A stretch of 33,563 bases of DNA from a virus. The stretch covers positions 1 to 33,563 of IMG/VR virus record IMGVR_UViG_3300031977_001325; one strand, written 5' to 3'. Of this stretch, positions 7,347 to 14,693 are shown in pieces. The translations under genes were made by a program, and so were the position numbers. The notes under the pieces were generated by a model. That model was not told the origin of the DNA and did no database searches. It worked only from the letters and a program-made list of their open reading frames with translations. The first letter of the stretch is position 1. Each line of letters opens with the position of its first letter.

Positions 7347-9188
7347 ATGGCACGACTTAGACAACAGCACCCGCAAAACTACGTGAATAGCGGGAACATA
7401 CATACAGATTTTGAGAACTTGATACGTTATATCAACTCAGCAGAGCTTGGTAACAAGACTATTAGCGAGTTGTTTGGCATCTTGTTTAACGAAGAGGGCG
7501 TATTTAGAGGCCCAATCCAGATGCGACTGGATTCACAGGTGGGTATTCAGTACCGAGTTGGGCAGTACAACGGCGACGAAGAAGGCTGGGCGACCATCGC
7601 TGACATCGGTGACTTGCGCGGCCCTGCTGGTGCATCAGTCGGCAACGTCGAAGGCCCGTTCTTCTTCAACCGTCAGGACATTGAGATCGGCGCACCTATC
7701 GCATCTGTGACTGTAACCGCTCCTGGCTCCGCCTATACAGCCGCGCCAACAGTTACATTCAGCGCACCTAACGATCCTGCTGGTACACAAGCCACAGGTA
7801 CGGCCACATTAGGCGGCACATCAGGCGACGAAGTTGTATCTGTAACAATCACCAACGCTGGCTCTGGGTATTCCTCTGCCCCAACAGTCACATTTACTGG
7901 TGGTAACGGTGCAGGCGCTACAGCTACAGCCACTCTAGGCTCTCCTGTTTCTGTTGTTGATTACTCGTTTGATCCAGGAACAGCAGACATCGTAGTTTAC
8001 TTAAACGGTATTCTGCTACACGACCTGACCTCTGCTGGTACTGCGGCACAGTATACATTTAATACCACCAACAACACCGTCACTGTCCAGAATGTGACCC
8101 CAGCCCTAGCCAATGGCGACAAGGTTACTATCTATTCTGTGCGCTCACAGGCGGTTACAAACTTCCGCCGTGATGACCAAGAGATTAGTGGTACAACCAC
8201 CTTGATTTCGTTCGTGCATACAGCAGACGAGAAAATCCTTGTATGGCGCAACGGTGTCTTGCAGGAAGAAGGCGGCAACGCTGACTACTTAGCATCACCT
8301 ACAGCGAACACCATTACATTCCTTGACCCAAGTAACCCGCTTGTGCCAGGTGACAAAGTTACAGTTCTTACAGTTGAGAACCAGTCACTAAAAACTGTTG
8401 CTGGTCTTATGTTTGAGGATGAGTATACAGATAGCAACGGGTTTATCTTATATAACAAGCTGTCGATTGAGAACGATGACATTCCGCAATCAAAGGTATC
8501 AAACCTTGCAACATCTTTGGCGGGTAAGGCAAACATCACTAACTCACTCACATCACCTACATCGCCAGTAACTGGTGACTTGTGGCTGGATATTTCACAG
8601 GTTCCAGCAGTCCTTAAGTTCTACGACGGTGTGCAGTGGCTATCGACATCACCAGAAAGCTCGCTACCAACATTCGTCCAGTCCAACGCTGGTCAGTATG
8701 TTCGCGTAAACGGCACAGGTACATCACTTGAGTATGGTGACATTGACTTCTCCTCACTCGTTCCGAAGACATACATGGGTGCGGCAAACGGTGTGGCCAC
8801 TCTTGATACGGCTGGTAAGTTACCTGTCGGTCAGCTACCTGAGACGTTCTCTACCGTAACTATACCGTTCTTCAGTGTATGGGAAGATAGTGCGGCATCA
8901 GTGACCAACAAGACCTACTTCATTACCAGACTGTGGAAGCAAACAATCCGTATCGACGGCATCAGCTTCAAGCTGGCTGGCGGCTCTTGTACAATACAGC
9001 TTGCGGTTGATGGATCGGTTGTAGGTAGTACGTACAGCGTATCATCGACAGCGCAGTCTATATCGCTGGCTACCATCATTGAGATCGACGCAACAACAGC
9101 GGGGCGTAGACTTGAGCTTGTTGTGACAAGCGCAACTTCTGCAACCTCATTGGAGCTTGGTATAGCGGCGGCGACAGTAAACGTATAA
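7347..9188 (+). CDS. beta-repeat tail fibre protein
   Basis: A 613-aa protein whose ATG directly follows the nozzle stop. The N-terminal 100 residues are an attachment region ending in a short collagen-like GDLRGPAGAS. Residues about 118-205 hold two copies of a beta repeat (SVTVTAPGSAYTAAPTVTFS and SVTITNAGSGYSSAPTVTFT). Two larger repeats follow with DIVVYLNGILLHD / EKILVWRNGVLQEE and NGDKVTIYSVRSQ / PGDKVTVLTVENQ. A linker with GVATLDTAGKLPVGQLP, common in phage fibres, leads to a C-terminal beta-sandwich of about 130 residues (FKLAGGSCTIQLAVDGSVVG). This is the layout of a trimeric fibre with a receptor-binding tip. Ser, Thr, Ala and Gly are abundant, as usual for fibres. Confidence 0.78.
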   Translation: MARLRQQHPQNYVNSGNIHTDFENLIRYINSAELGNKTISELFGILFNEEGVFRGPIQMRLDSQVGIQYRVGQYNGDEEGWATIADIGDLRGPAGASVGNVEGPFFFNRQDIEIGAPIASVTVTAPGSAYTAAPTVTFSAPNDPAGTQATGTATLGGTSGDEVVSVTITNAGSGYSSAPTVTFTGGNGAGATATATLGSPVSVVDYSFDPGTADIVVYLNGILLHDLTSAGTAAQYTFNTTNNTVTVQNVTPALANGDKVTIYSVRSQAVTNFRRDDQEISGTTTLISFVHTADEKILVWRNGVLQEEGGNADYLASPTANTITFLDPSNPLVPGDKVTVLTVENQSLKTVAGLMFEDEYTDSNGFILYNKLSIENDDIPQSKVSNLATSLAGKANITNSLTSPTSPVTGDLWLDISQVPAVLKFYDGVQWLSTSPESSLPTFVQSNAGQYVRVNGTGTSLEYGDIDFSSLVPKTYMGAANGVATLDTAGKLPVGQLPETFSTVTIPFFSVWEDSAASVTNKTYFITRLWKQTIRIDGISFKLAGGSCTIQLAVDGSVVGSTYSVSSTAQSISLATIIEIDATTAGRRLELVVTSATSATSLELGIAAATVNV

Positions 9189-9198
9189 GGGGTTAGAT

Positions 9199-10491
9199 AT
9201 GCCATTTCAAAATTGTCCAGATTGTCCAACTCCTGCCGCTTGCGCTTCTGCTGGTAAATGCTTGAACCCCAAGCACGACCACGAAATTGATGCGACAAGA
9301 AAAAATACCACCATGAGCGGCCAGCCTCGTGATGAGGAGAACTACGGCCTACGTGAGTTCTTGGATGATTACGGCCCGATGTCCATCATTACCCGTATGC
9401 TACAAGGACACGACGACGAGATACCAGCAATGCCACCTGGCCTTGGTGGTCTCGGATTTGATGCGTTAAGCACTGACCCAGATGCGCCGTCTATGAAAGA
9501 CTACCAAGAGTACGAGCAGAAGCATTTTGATGAGATACGCAAGCGTCGTAGCAACATAAGCGAAGACATTATGAACTCTGGTAAAGACGGCTTTGGCAAA
9601 ATGATGGATGCCGACGAGCTAAGAAACCATTACTCCTCTATGCAGGGCGGCGACGATACTCTTACATACGCTCAGTCTGGTGAAATGGTAATACCACGAA
9701 GAGTTCAAGCCAACTTCCCAGAGCTTGCTATGGCCGTACAACTTGCCACAGCTAAGTCAGGCCTAAACCCAGATCAGTACGTAGTCGGTAGCGAAGAAGG
9801 TAGCTACAACAAGAACACTGGCGTACAGCAGTTCGCAGACCCTTGGTATGTAACCCTGTACGAAGATGCAAAAGACTGGGCGTCAGACAGTTGGACTAAC
9901 ATAAAAGATGACGTAGTGTCTGGTGCAAAGGACTGGGCAGAAGACCCGTTAGGTAGTGACCTAACTCAGTCAGCGCTAGCTGGCGTAAGCTCTTACGGTG
10001 CGGCTAAACTTGCTGGCGCTGACAACGACCAAGCACTGCAAGCCGCCATTGGCGGAGCGGCTGGATACGGTCTAGCGGGCATGGGTGAAGAAGCCGATAT
10101 ATCCACCACACAAAAAATACTGTCTGGTGCTATGGGTGCATACGGTGCGTACAACGCCTACCAACCGCCACCACCAGAGCCGACATATACACCGTCTGCT
10201 CCACTACCAAGCAACTATGGCCAAATACTTAACAGCGTTCCTGTGGGGTATGGTGCTGACAACGAGCAGGCAAACCTATCAATGACACTGCCTTCAGCTA
10301 CTCCCCCAGCCTATACTGGAGTGACAAAGCCAGAAGGGGTTTCTTACTTAGAAGAGGTCGATGATAGGGATGGCGGTACAAGCTATGTAGATAAAGGCCC
10401 ACAATATAGCCCAACATTTGGCAGAAGCATATCTGCTCAAAGTAGGCGGGGCGACCTTGGAGGGTTTGGTAACAAGGTATTGTACATGTGA
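9199..10491 (+). CDS. virion-associated protein with N-terminal Cys cluster
   Basis: A 430-aa protein. Residues 6-21 form a Cys cluster (C6, C9, C15, C21 in NCPDCPTPAACASAGKC), a pattern also seen in tiny stand-alone phage proteins. A conserved-looking central block follows (YAQSGEMVIPRRVQ and AMAVQLATAKSGLNPDQY, about residues 153-190), then an Ala/Gly-rich helical segment at about 250-310, a Pro-rich linker (QPPPPEPTYTPSAP) and a tail ending GGFGNKVLYM. AAGGGG at 9187-9192 supports the start; ATG 9313 (Met39) is the alternative, which would remove the Cys cluster. Its place after the fibre and before the internal proteins suggests a structural or ejected virion protein. No function is proved. 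Confidence 0.7.
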   Translation: MPFQNCPDCPTPAACASAGKCLNPKHDHEIDATRKNTTMSGQPRDEENYGLREFLDDYGPMSIITRMLQGHDDEIPAMPPGLGGLGFDALSTDPDAPSMKDYQEYEQKHFDEIRKRRSNISEDIMNSGKDGFGKMMDADELRNHYSSMQGGDDTLTYAQSGEMVIPRRVQANFPELAMAVQLATAKSGLNPDQYVVGSEEGSYNKNTGVQQFADPWYVTLYEDAKDWASDSWTNIKDDVVSGAKDWAEDPLGSDLTQSALAGVSSYGAAKLAGADNDQALQAAIGGAAGYGLAGMGEEADISTTQKILSGAMGAYGAYNAYQPPPPEPTYTPSAPLPSNYGQILNSVPVGYGADNEQANLSMTLPSATPPAYTGVTKPEGVSYLEEVDDRDGGTSYVDKGPQYSPTFGRSISAQSRRGDLGGFGNKVLYM

Positions 10492-10940
10492 TTAGGTTTA
10501 TGGAAGAAGCAGATGTGGGGCATTGTGTTAATTTGGGCGAGCGGTTCCACCAGACATCAAACTGGGGCTGGATACCGTTCTCAAAAGAAAAAACCGAAGA
10601 GTATATCTTGTGGTCGATTAGAGAACCAAACAGGTTGGCTCTTGTCGCAGAAGATGTGTCAAAAGAGTTATATGGTTTCTTCTTTGCTCGCGCTTCTAGG
10701 ATTTTTTTCTCCGAAAACCACAACAGTTCTGCGGAAGAATTTATGTGGGTGTCGCCTGAAAAACGCGGAGGTGTAACGGCGATCAGGTTTATGAAGGCTT
10801 GGGAAGCATGGTGCAAAGATATGAATGTATGTCAAATGCACTTTGATCCCAACTCCCACGGACAAGGGGAAAGGTGGGACAGCTTCATGTCCAGACTTGG
10901 GTACACCCAAGAGGGTAGATGTTATAGGAAGGTCATTTAG
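10488..10940 (+). CDS. GNAT-family N-acetyltransferase
   Basis: The 150-aa protein has the standard GNAT layout. An opening strand and helix (IRFMEEADVGHCVNLGERF) are followed by beta strands up to GFFFARASRIFF, then motif A at residues 85-101 (FMWVSPEKRGGVTAIRF, with the R-G-G-x-x-A acetyl-CoA pyrophosphate loop). Motif B-like MSRLGYTQEGRCYRKVI closes the protein. Such enzymes transfer acetyl from acetyl-CoA to an amine; the substrate is not evident. The GTG start at 10488 overlaps the upstream TGA (GTGA) and is preferred over ATG 10500 because it restores the first GNAT strand. It lies inside the virion-protein block, so it may modify a virion protein or act early on host proteins. Confidence 0.8.
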   Translation: MIRFMEEADVGHCVNLGERFHQTSNWGWIPFSKEKTEEYILWSIREPNRLALVAEDVSKELYGFFFARASRIFFSENHNSSAEEFMWVSPEKRGGVTAIRFMKAWEAWCKDMNVCQMHFDPNSHGQGERWDSFMSRLGYTQEGRCYRKVI

Positions 10941-12863
10941 ATGTTTGGAAGTTCTATGAGAGTTATGGGGCCACCCCCACGCCGTACCGTGATCAAGGGA
11001 CAACCCCACATGCTGTCTTACATCACACCTGATGAAGCCGATATCTTGAAGGCTTTGGGCGGTTCAGGCGAAGCTGGCCCTATGGGTATTCCTTCTTATC
11101 CGCCTGATGGTTACGATGGTGGTGGCGGAACCAATGACAGTTCAGGCAGTAGCAGTTCAGGTAAAAGCGATAATAATGACCGCGATCCTGGCAGAAGCGG
11201 CCCTGGAGATATGGGCGCTCAGAACAACGCCAGCAATACTGACAACGCATCCAACAACCAGCAAACAGGACAGGGCAGTTCTGACCCTGATGCGAACGAC
11301 CCGCGTGCCAGTGATTGGGATAACTGGGCGCAAACAGTGGGGCAGAACTACGCCGACCCTGTAACTGGAAATGTCACAACTCCAACAGCCGACGGTAAGG
11401 GTACTGTAACCACTCTTGGTTACAACCAAATCGTATCAAACTTAAGGAATGACCCCAACGACGAAGCAGGAAAACTGGCCCAAAACATACAGAACATGAT
11501 CGAAGATGGCCGCATTGACCCTTATAGCTCAGATAGCACAAACATACAGAACGCCATTATCGGTAGCGGAATGGTTGATGGGCTATCCAGAGATCAAAGA
11601 ATACAAGCTCTTGAAGACTTAGGTCGGCGTGTGGCTATGGGTGAACAGCTAAACGCAAACGGCAAACCATCGTATGACCTATCTTTTTTGGGCGGCGGAA
11701 ACATCAATGGCTGGGCAAACAATAACCCAGACATAACTAATGAAGAGATGGCGCAGGCCTTTGCTGATGGCTTCAACAGCCAAACAGGTACAGAAGGAAT
11801 TAACACTCCTTGGGGTAGCAAACTAGGAAAAGGTCTTGGTGGGACGAGGCTAGATGTTCTAGCTAACGGTGACATTACCATTCAAAGTGGCGGTTCAAAG
11901 GTTGGAGAGAACGTACTCAACCTTGCAAAATCGTTTTACGCAGGAGTGCCAGGGTCGTTTATTGACGTGAACTTTGGGACTACTAATTATGATGGCTGGA
12001 ATAAATTTGGCAAAAACGTCAATGCACCTCAAGGAAACAACTTTAATGTATCTCTTGACCCTTTGGGTGGGCTAATGAGCCAAGTCGTTAGCCCATATGT
12101 AGGTAAAAATATATCTTCAAAAGTCGGCAAGGAAGTGTATGACCGAACCGAAAACTTAGCTTTGGGCATGTCTGCGGCGGCGGCGGCAAATGCCTATGCA
12201 AACTCTCAAATTAAAGAAGGCCTAAAGCAAGCTGGAATTAGCAACACGGCAAATATCGCCAGTATTGACCTGACTGGTGGCCAAGCAGGGGCTAATCCAA
12301 ATGTAAGCACAGGCAAGGGTTCGGCAGTAAAGGGTTCTGCAACTGACACAATACAATCAGACCTTTCTGCGGACGACACTTTAAGCAACCCTGCAACTGA
12401 CGGTGGCAGTACAGCGGCGTCAAACTTTGCCGTAGGCGGCGATGCGCCATTCAGTAAGGGTTCGGACTACACAAAAGCGGGCATAACCTATGGCGGCTAC
12501 GAAGACGACTTAGGGCCAGATGGAAATGCAGTCGATGCTACTGCGCCTAACGCAAACGGAATGGGGTTTGGTGGGTCAGTCACAACCACAAATACAAATA
12601 ACGATGATGGCGGACAAAACGACAACAAGTGGCTACAACTTCAGGGTCAGATCAAAGACATCATTGACCAAGGTCAAAACACAGGGGCTAACTACCTCTC
12701 ACCAATATCTTACTTGTCTCCAGCTAGTGGTAGAGGGTTCGGCAACTACCTGACACGGGGGAAGAATAGAGACTACGGTTCTGCTACATTTAGGGAAGCA
12801 AGTAAAAATGAAATTGACCGAGGCAAGCGCCGAGGCGGTTTCGGTCAAATCATGTTTGCATAA
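10941..12863 (+). CDS. Gly/Asn-rich virion-type protein
   Basis: A 640-aa protein that starts directly after the acetyltransferase stop, with AGGAAGG at 10926-10932. The N-terminus has YITPDEADILKALGGSGEAG and then PMGIPSYPP, followed by a low-complexity Gly/Ser/Asn/Asp stretch (about residues 55-125). A helical middle follows (IVSNLRNDPNDEAGKLAQNI, and LSRDQRIQALEDLGRRVAMG), with an Ala run at about 413-417. The protein ends in a basic GFG-type tail (RGFGNYLTRGKNRDYG ... RRGGFGQIMFA). No catalytic motif is visible. Composition and context suggest an internal or ejected virion protein. It is similar in style, and at the C-terminus in sequence, to its neighbours. Confidence 0.68.
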   Translation: MFGSSMRVMGPPPRRTVIKGQPHMLSYITPDEADILKALGGSGEAGPMGIPSYPPDGYDGGGGTNDSSGSSSSGKSDNNDRDPGRSGPGDMGAQNNASNTDNASNNQQTGQGSSDPDANDPRASDWDNWAQTVGQNYADPVTGNVTTPTADGKGTVTTLGYNQIVSNLRNDPNDEAGKLAQNIQNMIEDGRIDPYSSDSTNIQNAIIGSGMVDGLSRDQRIQALEDLGRRVAMGEQLNANGKPSYDLSFLGGGNINGWANNNPDITNEEMAQAFADGFNSQTGTEGINTPWGSKLGKGLGGTRLDVLANGDITIQSGGSKVGENVLNLAKSFYAGVPGSFIDVNFGTTNYDGWNKFGKNVNAPQGNNFNVSLDPLGGLMSQVVSPYVGKNISSKVGKEVYDRTENLALGMSAAAAANAYANSQIKEGLKQAGISNTANIASIDLTGGQAGANPNVSTGKGSAVKGSATDTIQSDLSADDTLSNPATDGGSTAASNFAVGGDAPFSKGSDYTKAGITYGGYEDDLGPDGNAVDATAPNANGMGFGGSVTTTNTNNDDGGQNDNKWLQLQGQIKDIIDQGQNTGANYLSPISYLSPASGRGFGNYLTRGKNRDYGSATFREASKNEIDRGKRRGGFGQIMFA

Positions 12864-12868
12864 AGGAG
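12862..12868 (+). promoter_or_regulatory. ribosome binding site AAAGGAG for the polyglycine protein
   Basis: AAAGGAG overlaps the stop of the upstream gene and lies 7 bases before ATG 12876. It is one of the strongest Shine-Dalgarno sites in the virion-protein block. Confidence 0.65.
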
Positions 12869-12875
12869 ATAGGGC

Positions 12876-13748
12876 ATGGGCGGTTCATCAGACGGGCCAG
12901 GTAACAGCGAAAGCACAGATCAGGCAAGAGCATCTACTCTTTCTGCTAGTGACTACAGCACAAAGAACTGGAACGGCGGTGGCGTACAGTTAAACGCTTC
13001 TGGCCGTGCCAAGATGGGATACTCAGAATACGGTTCTGACGGCGGAGGCGGCGGCGGCGGAGGCGGCGGCGGCGGTAGCTACAACCCCAGCGGCATGAAT
13101 GTGCAGACGAACAATCCTGGCAACAAGCCTAACTTTGGCTACATCACAAACTTCTTAAGTGAGAGCCAGTCAACTGAGTTCCGAGAAGGTGAAAGAAGAG
13201 ACCAAGACAGGACTAAAGGCGAAGGAGCCTTTGGTGACAAGGCTTTTATCTCGCAGTTCGGTAAGCCAGAGTTTGGCGACACAACAACTCTATCTGGTGC
13301 TTCGCCATTTGGTGAGGACAAACGCGGAAGGTTCTTGAAAGGCGAGGGTAAAGGTTACGCCAGCGAGTTCGCTAGTGACGCATCCGTGCCTCAACAGCAA
13401 GGTTCAGCTACACCAGGTGGTGAGATAGGCGAAGGGGCGCAAGGCTTCGGCGCTAGAGCTTTGGGTGGGTCAGACCAAGTAGTCGAAAACTTGCCGCCGC
13501 CAGGTGCTGAACAAACTGAAACACCTGTGGCACAGGCACAGTCAGATTTACAACTTGACCCTAACATTCCACCATTAGGGCCAGGACAGTCCATCATTCC
13601 AGATGTGAACTACGTACTGCCTACGACTGGGCAAGGCCAAATTATTGCCTTTTCTCCTAATGATCCTCAAGCGATGTACACCGCTCGTGGCCCACTGTCT
13701 CGTAACCTGACGACAGCGAGAACAGGCTTTGGAATGAAGTATACGTAG
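12876..13748 (+). CDS. polyglycine-containing virion-type protein
   Basis: A 290-aa, strongly hydrophilic and probably mostly disordered protein. Residues 56-67 are twelve consecutive glycines. A central segment (YITNFLSESQSTEFREGERR and GAFGDKAFISQFGKPEFGD) is followed by a Pro/Gln-rich part (LDPNIPPLGPGQSIIPDV) and a C-terminus ending RNLTTARTGFGMKYT. The start has a strong RBS. No domain is recognised. The position among the internal virion genes and the GFG tail suggest a virion component. Confidence 0.65.
   Translation: MGGSSDGPGNSESTDQARASTLSASDYSTKNWNGGGVQLNASGRAKMGYSEYGSDGGGGGGGGGGGGSYNPSGMNVQTNNPGNKPNFGYITNFLSESQSTEFREGERRDQDRTKGEGAFGDKAFISQFGKPEFGDTTTLSGASPFGEDKRGRFLKGEGKGYASEFASDASVPQQQGSATPGGEIGEGAQGFGARALGGSDQVVENLPPPGAEQTETPVAQAQSDLQLDPNIPPLGPGQSIIPDVNYVLPTTGQGQIIAFSPNDPQAMYTARGPLSRNLTTARTGFGMKYT
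13041..13076 (+). repeat. in-frame GGC/GGA triplet repeat (12 Gly codons)
   Basis: Twelve consecutive glycine codons (GGC, with GGA at two positions and a final GGT). An uninterrupted triplet tract of 36 bases can slip in frame during replication. Confidence 0.85.
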
Positions 13749-13758
13749 GAGACTACTA

Positions 13759-14685
13759 ATGGCTATAGGTGAATGGCTTGGTCAAGCATATAACTCGCTA
13801 GTAGGTGTTGACGCCAACGGCAACCCAAAGAAGAGTGGGCTGTGGGCGCAAACACTTGGGGCTGGTTACGACTATTATCAAGCAGAAGAACAAGCTAAAA
13901 GAGACCGTCAAGCATACGAAGCACAGCTTGCGGCTCAACAGGCTATTGCTCAACAGCAGGCTCAGTATGCCGCCGCACGAGCGGCTGAAGAAACCGCTCT
14001 TCGTGGTGGCATTGTGAACCGTTCACAAATGCTTGAAGCCGCAATCAACCAAGCTCGCCAAGCTATGGGGCCACTGCCGACAGCCACTCAAGGTGACATT
14101 AACACTAACTACCAACAGATACGGGACATGTACAGGGACGACCTAAACGAGACAATCGACAGGGTTAGTTCGCAGGGTTACGCAGACGCTATTGCCAAGG
14201 GCATGGATAGGTCTGACAGATTTAGAGACACACAACGCGACTTATCCAGAGAATACGCTGGTCAGCTTCGCAAGATTGATCAGGAGGCTTACAATGCCGC
14301 TATTAACAGAGTTGGAGCTAACCAGAAAACGCTTATGGAGGGCCGCGAAAACGTATATTCAGACTTGGGTGCGGGCTATCAGAGTGGGATTGATAACCTT
14401 AAGAGTGTCATGCCTACGAAAGCGGATACAGCTTACAGTTCTGCTCAGACAGCCGCTCAAGACCTTAGAAAAGAGCGTGGAGAAACTGCTGTCGATAGCG
14501 CGGCAGGGGCTTCATCTGCTCAATCAACTATTGCTAACAAGTATTTCCCTAACCTTGACTACATGCTCGGCGGTAAAAGCCCGTATGTTGACCCTAATGC
14601 GGCGAAACTAGCTAAGTTGCAAGAAGAGAACAGGGACTTGCAAAACAGGATAGATCGCCTTGGACTAAGCAACGGCGGGAAGTAG
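13759..14685 (+). CDS. coiled-coil internal virion-type protein
   Basis: A 308-aa protein, almost entirely helical. Residues about 40-85 form a long Ala/Gln/Glu coiled coil (RQAYEAQLAAQQAIAQQQAQ). Further helices lie at about 120-200 (DDLNETIDRVSSQGYADAIA and REYAGQLRKIDQEAYNAAIN), and a last coiled coil at 285-300 (LAKLQEENRDLQNRIDRLGL) ends the protein. AGGAG at 13747-13751 precedes the ATG by 7 bases. A small, Ala/Gln-rich helical protein just before two very large internal proteins resembles in role the small ejection proteins of podoviruses (T7 gp14, P22 gp7). This is by architecture and context only. Confidence 0.65.
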   Translation: MAIGEWLGQAYNSLVGVDANGNPKKSGLWAQTLGAGYDYYQAEEQAKRDRQAYEAQLAAQQAIAQQQAQYAAARAAEETALRGGIVNRSQMLEAAINQARQAMGPLPTATQGDINTNYQQIRDMYRDDLNETIDRVSSQGYADAIAKGMDRSDRFRDTQRDLSREYAGQLRKIDQEAYNAAINRVGANQKTLMEGRENVYSDLGAGYQSGIDNLKSVMPTKADTAYSSAQTAAQDLRKERGETAVDSAAGASSAQSTIANKYFPNLDYMLGGKSPYVDPNAAKLAKLQEENRDLQNRIDRLGLSNGGK

Positions 14686-14693
14686 GCAGATAA

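Noticed and set aside
10298-10816. 172-aa minus-strand frame
   Set aside because: It overlaps the acetyltransferase and the end of the 430-aa gene antisense and has no recognisable motif; the GNAT frame explains the region.
14134-14141. Further GGGACGAC matches in coding regions (about 14134 and 26718)
   Set aside because: An 8-mer rich in the common GAC codons is expected by chance in coding sequence; only the intergenic copies are considered.
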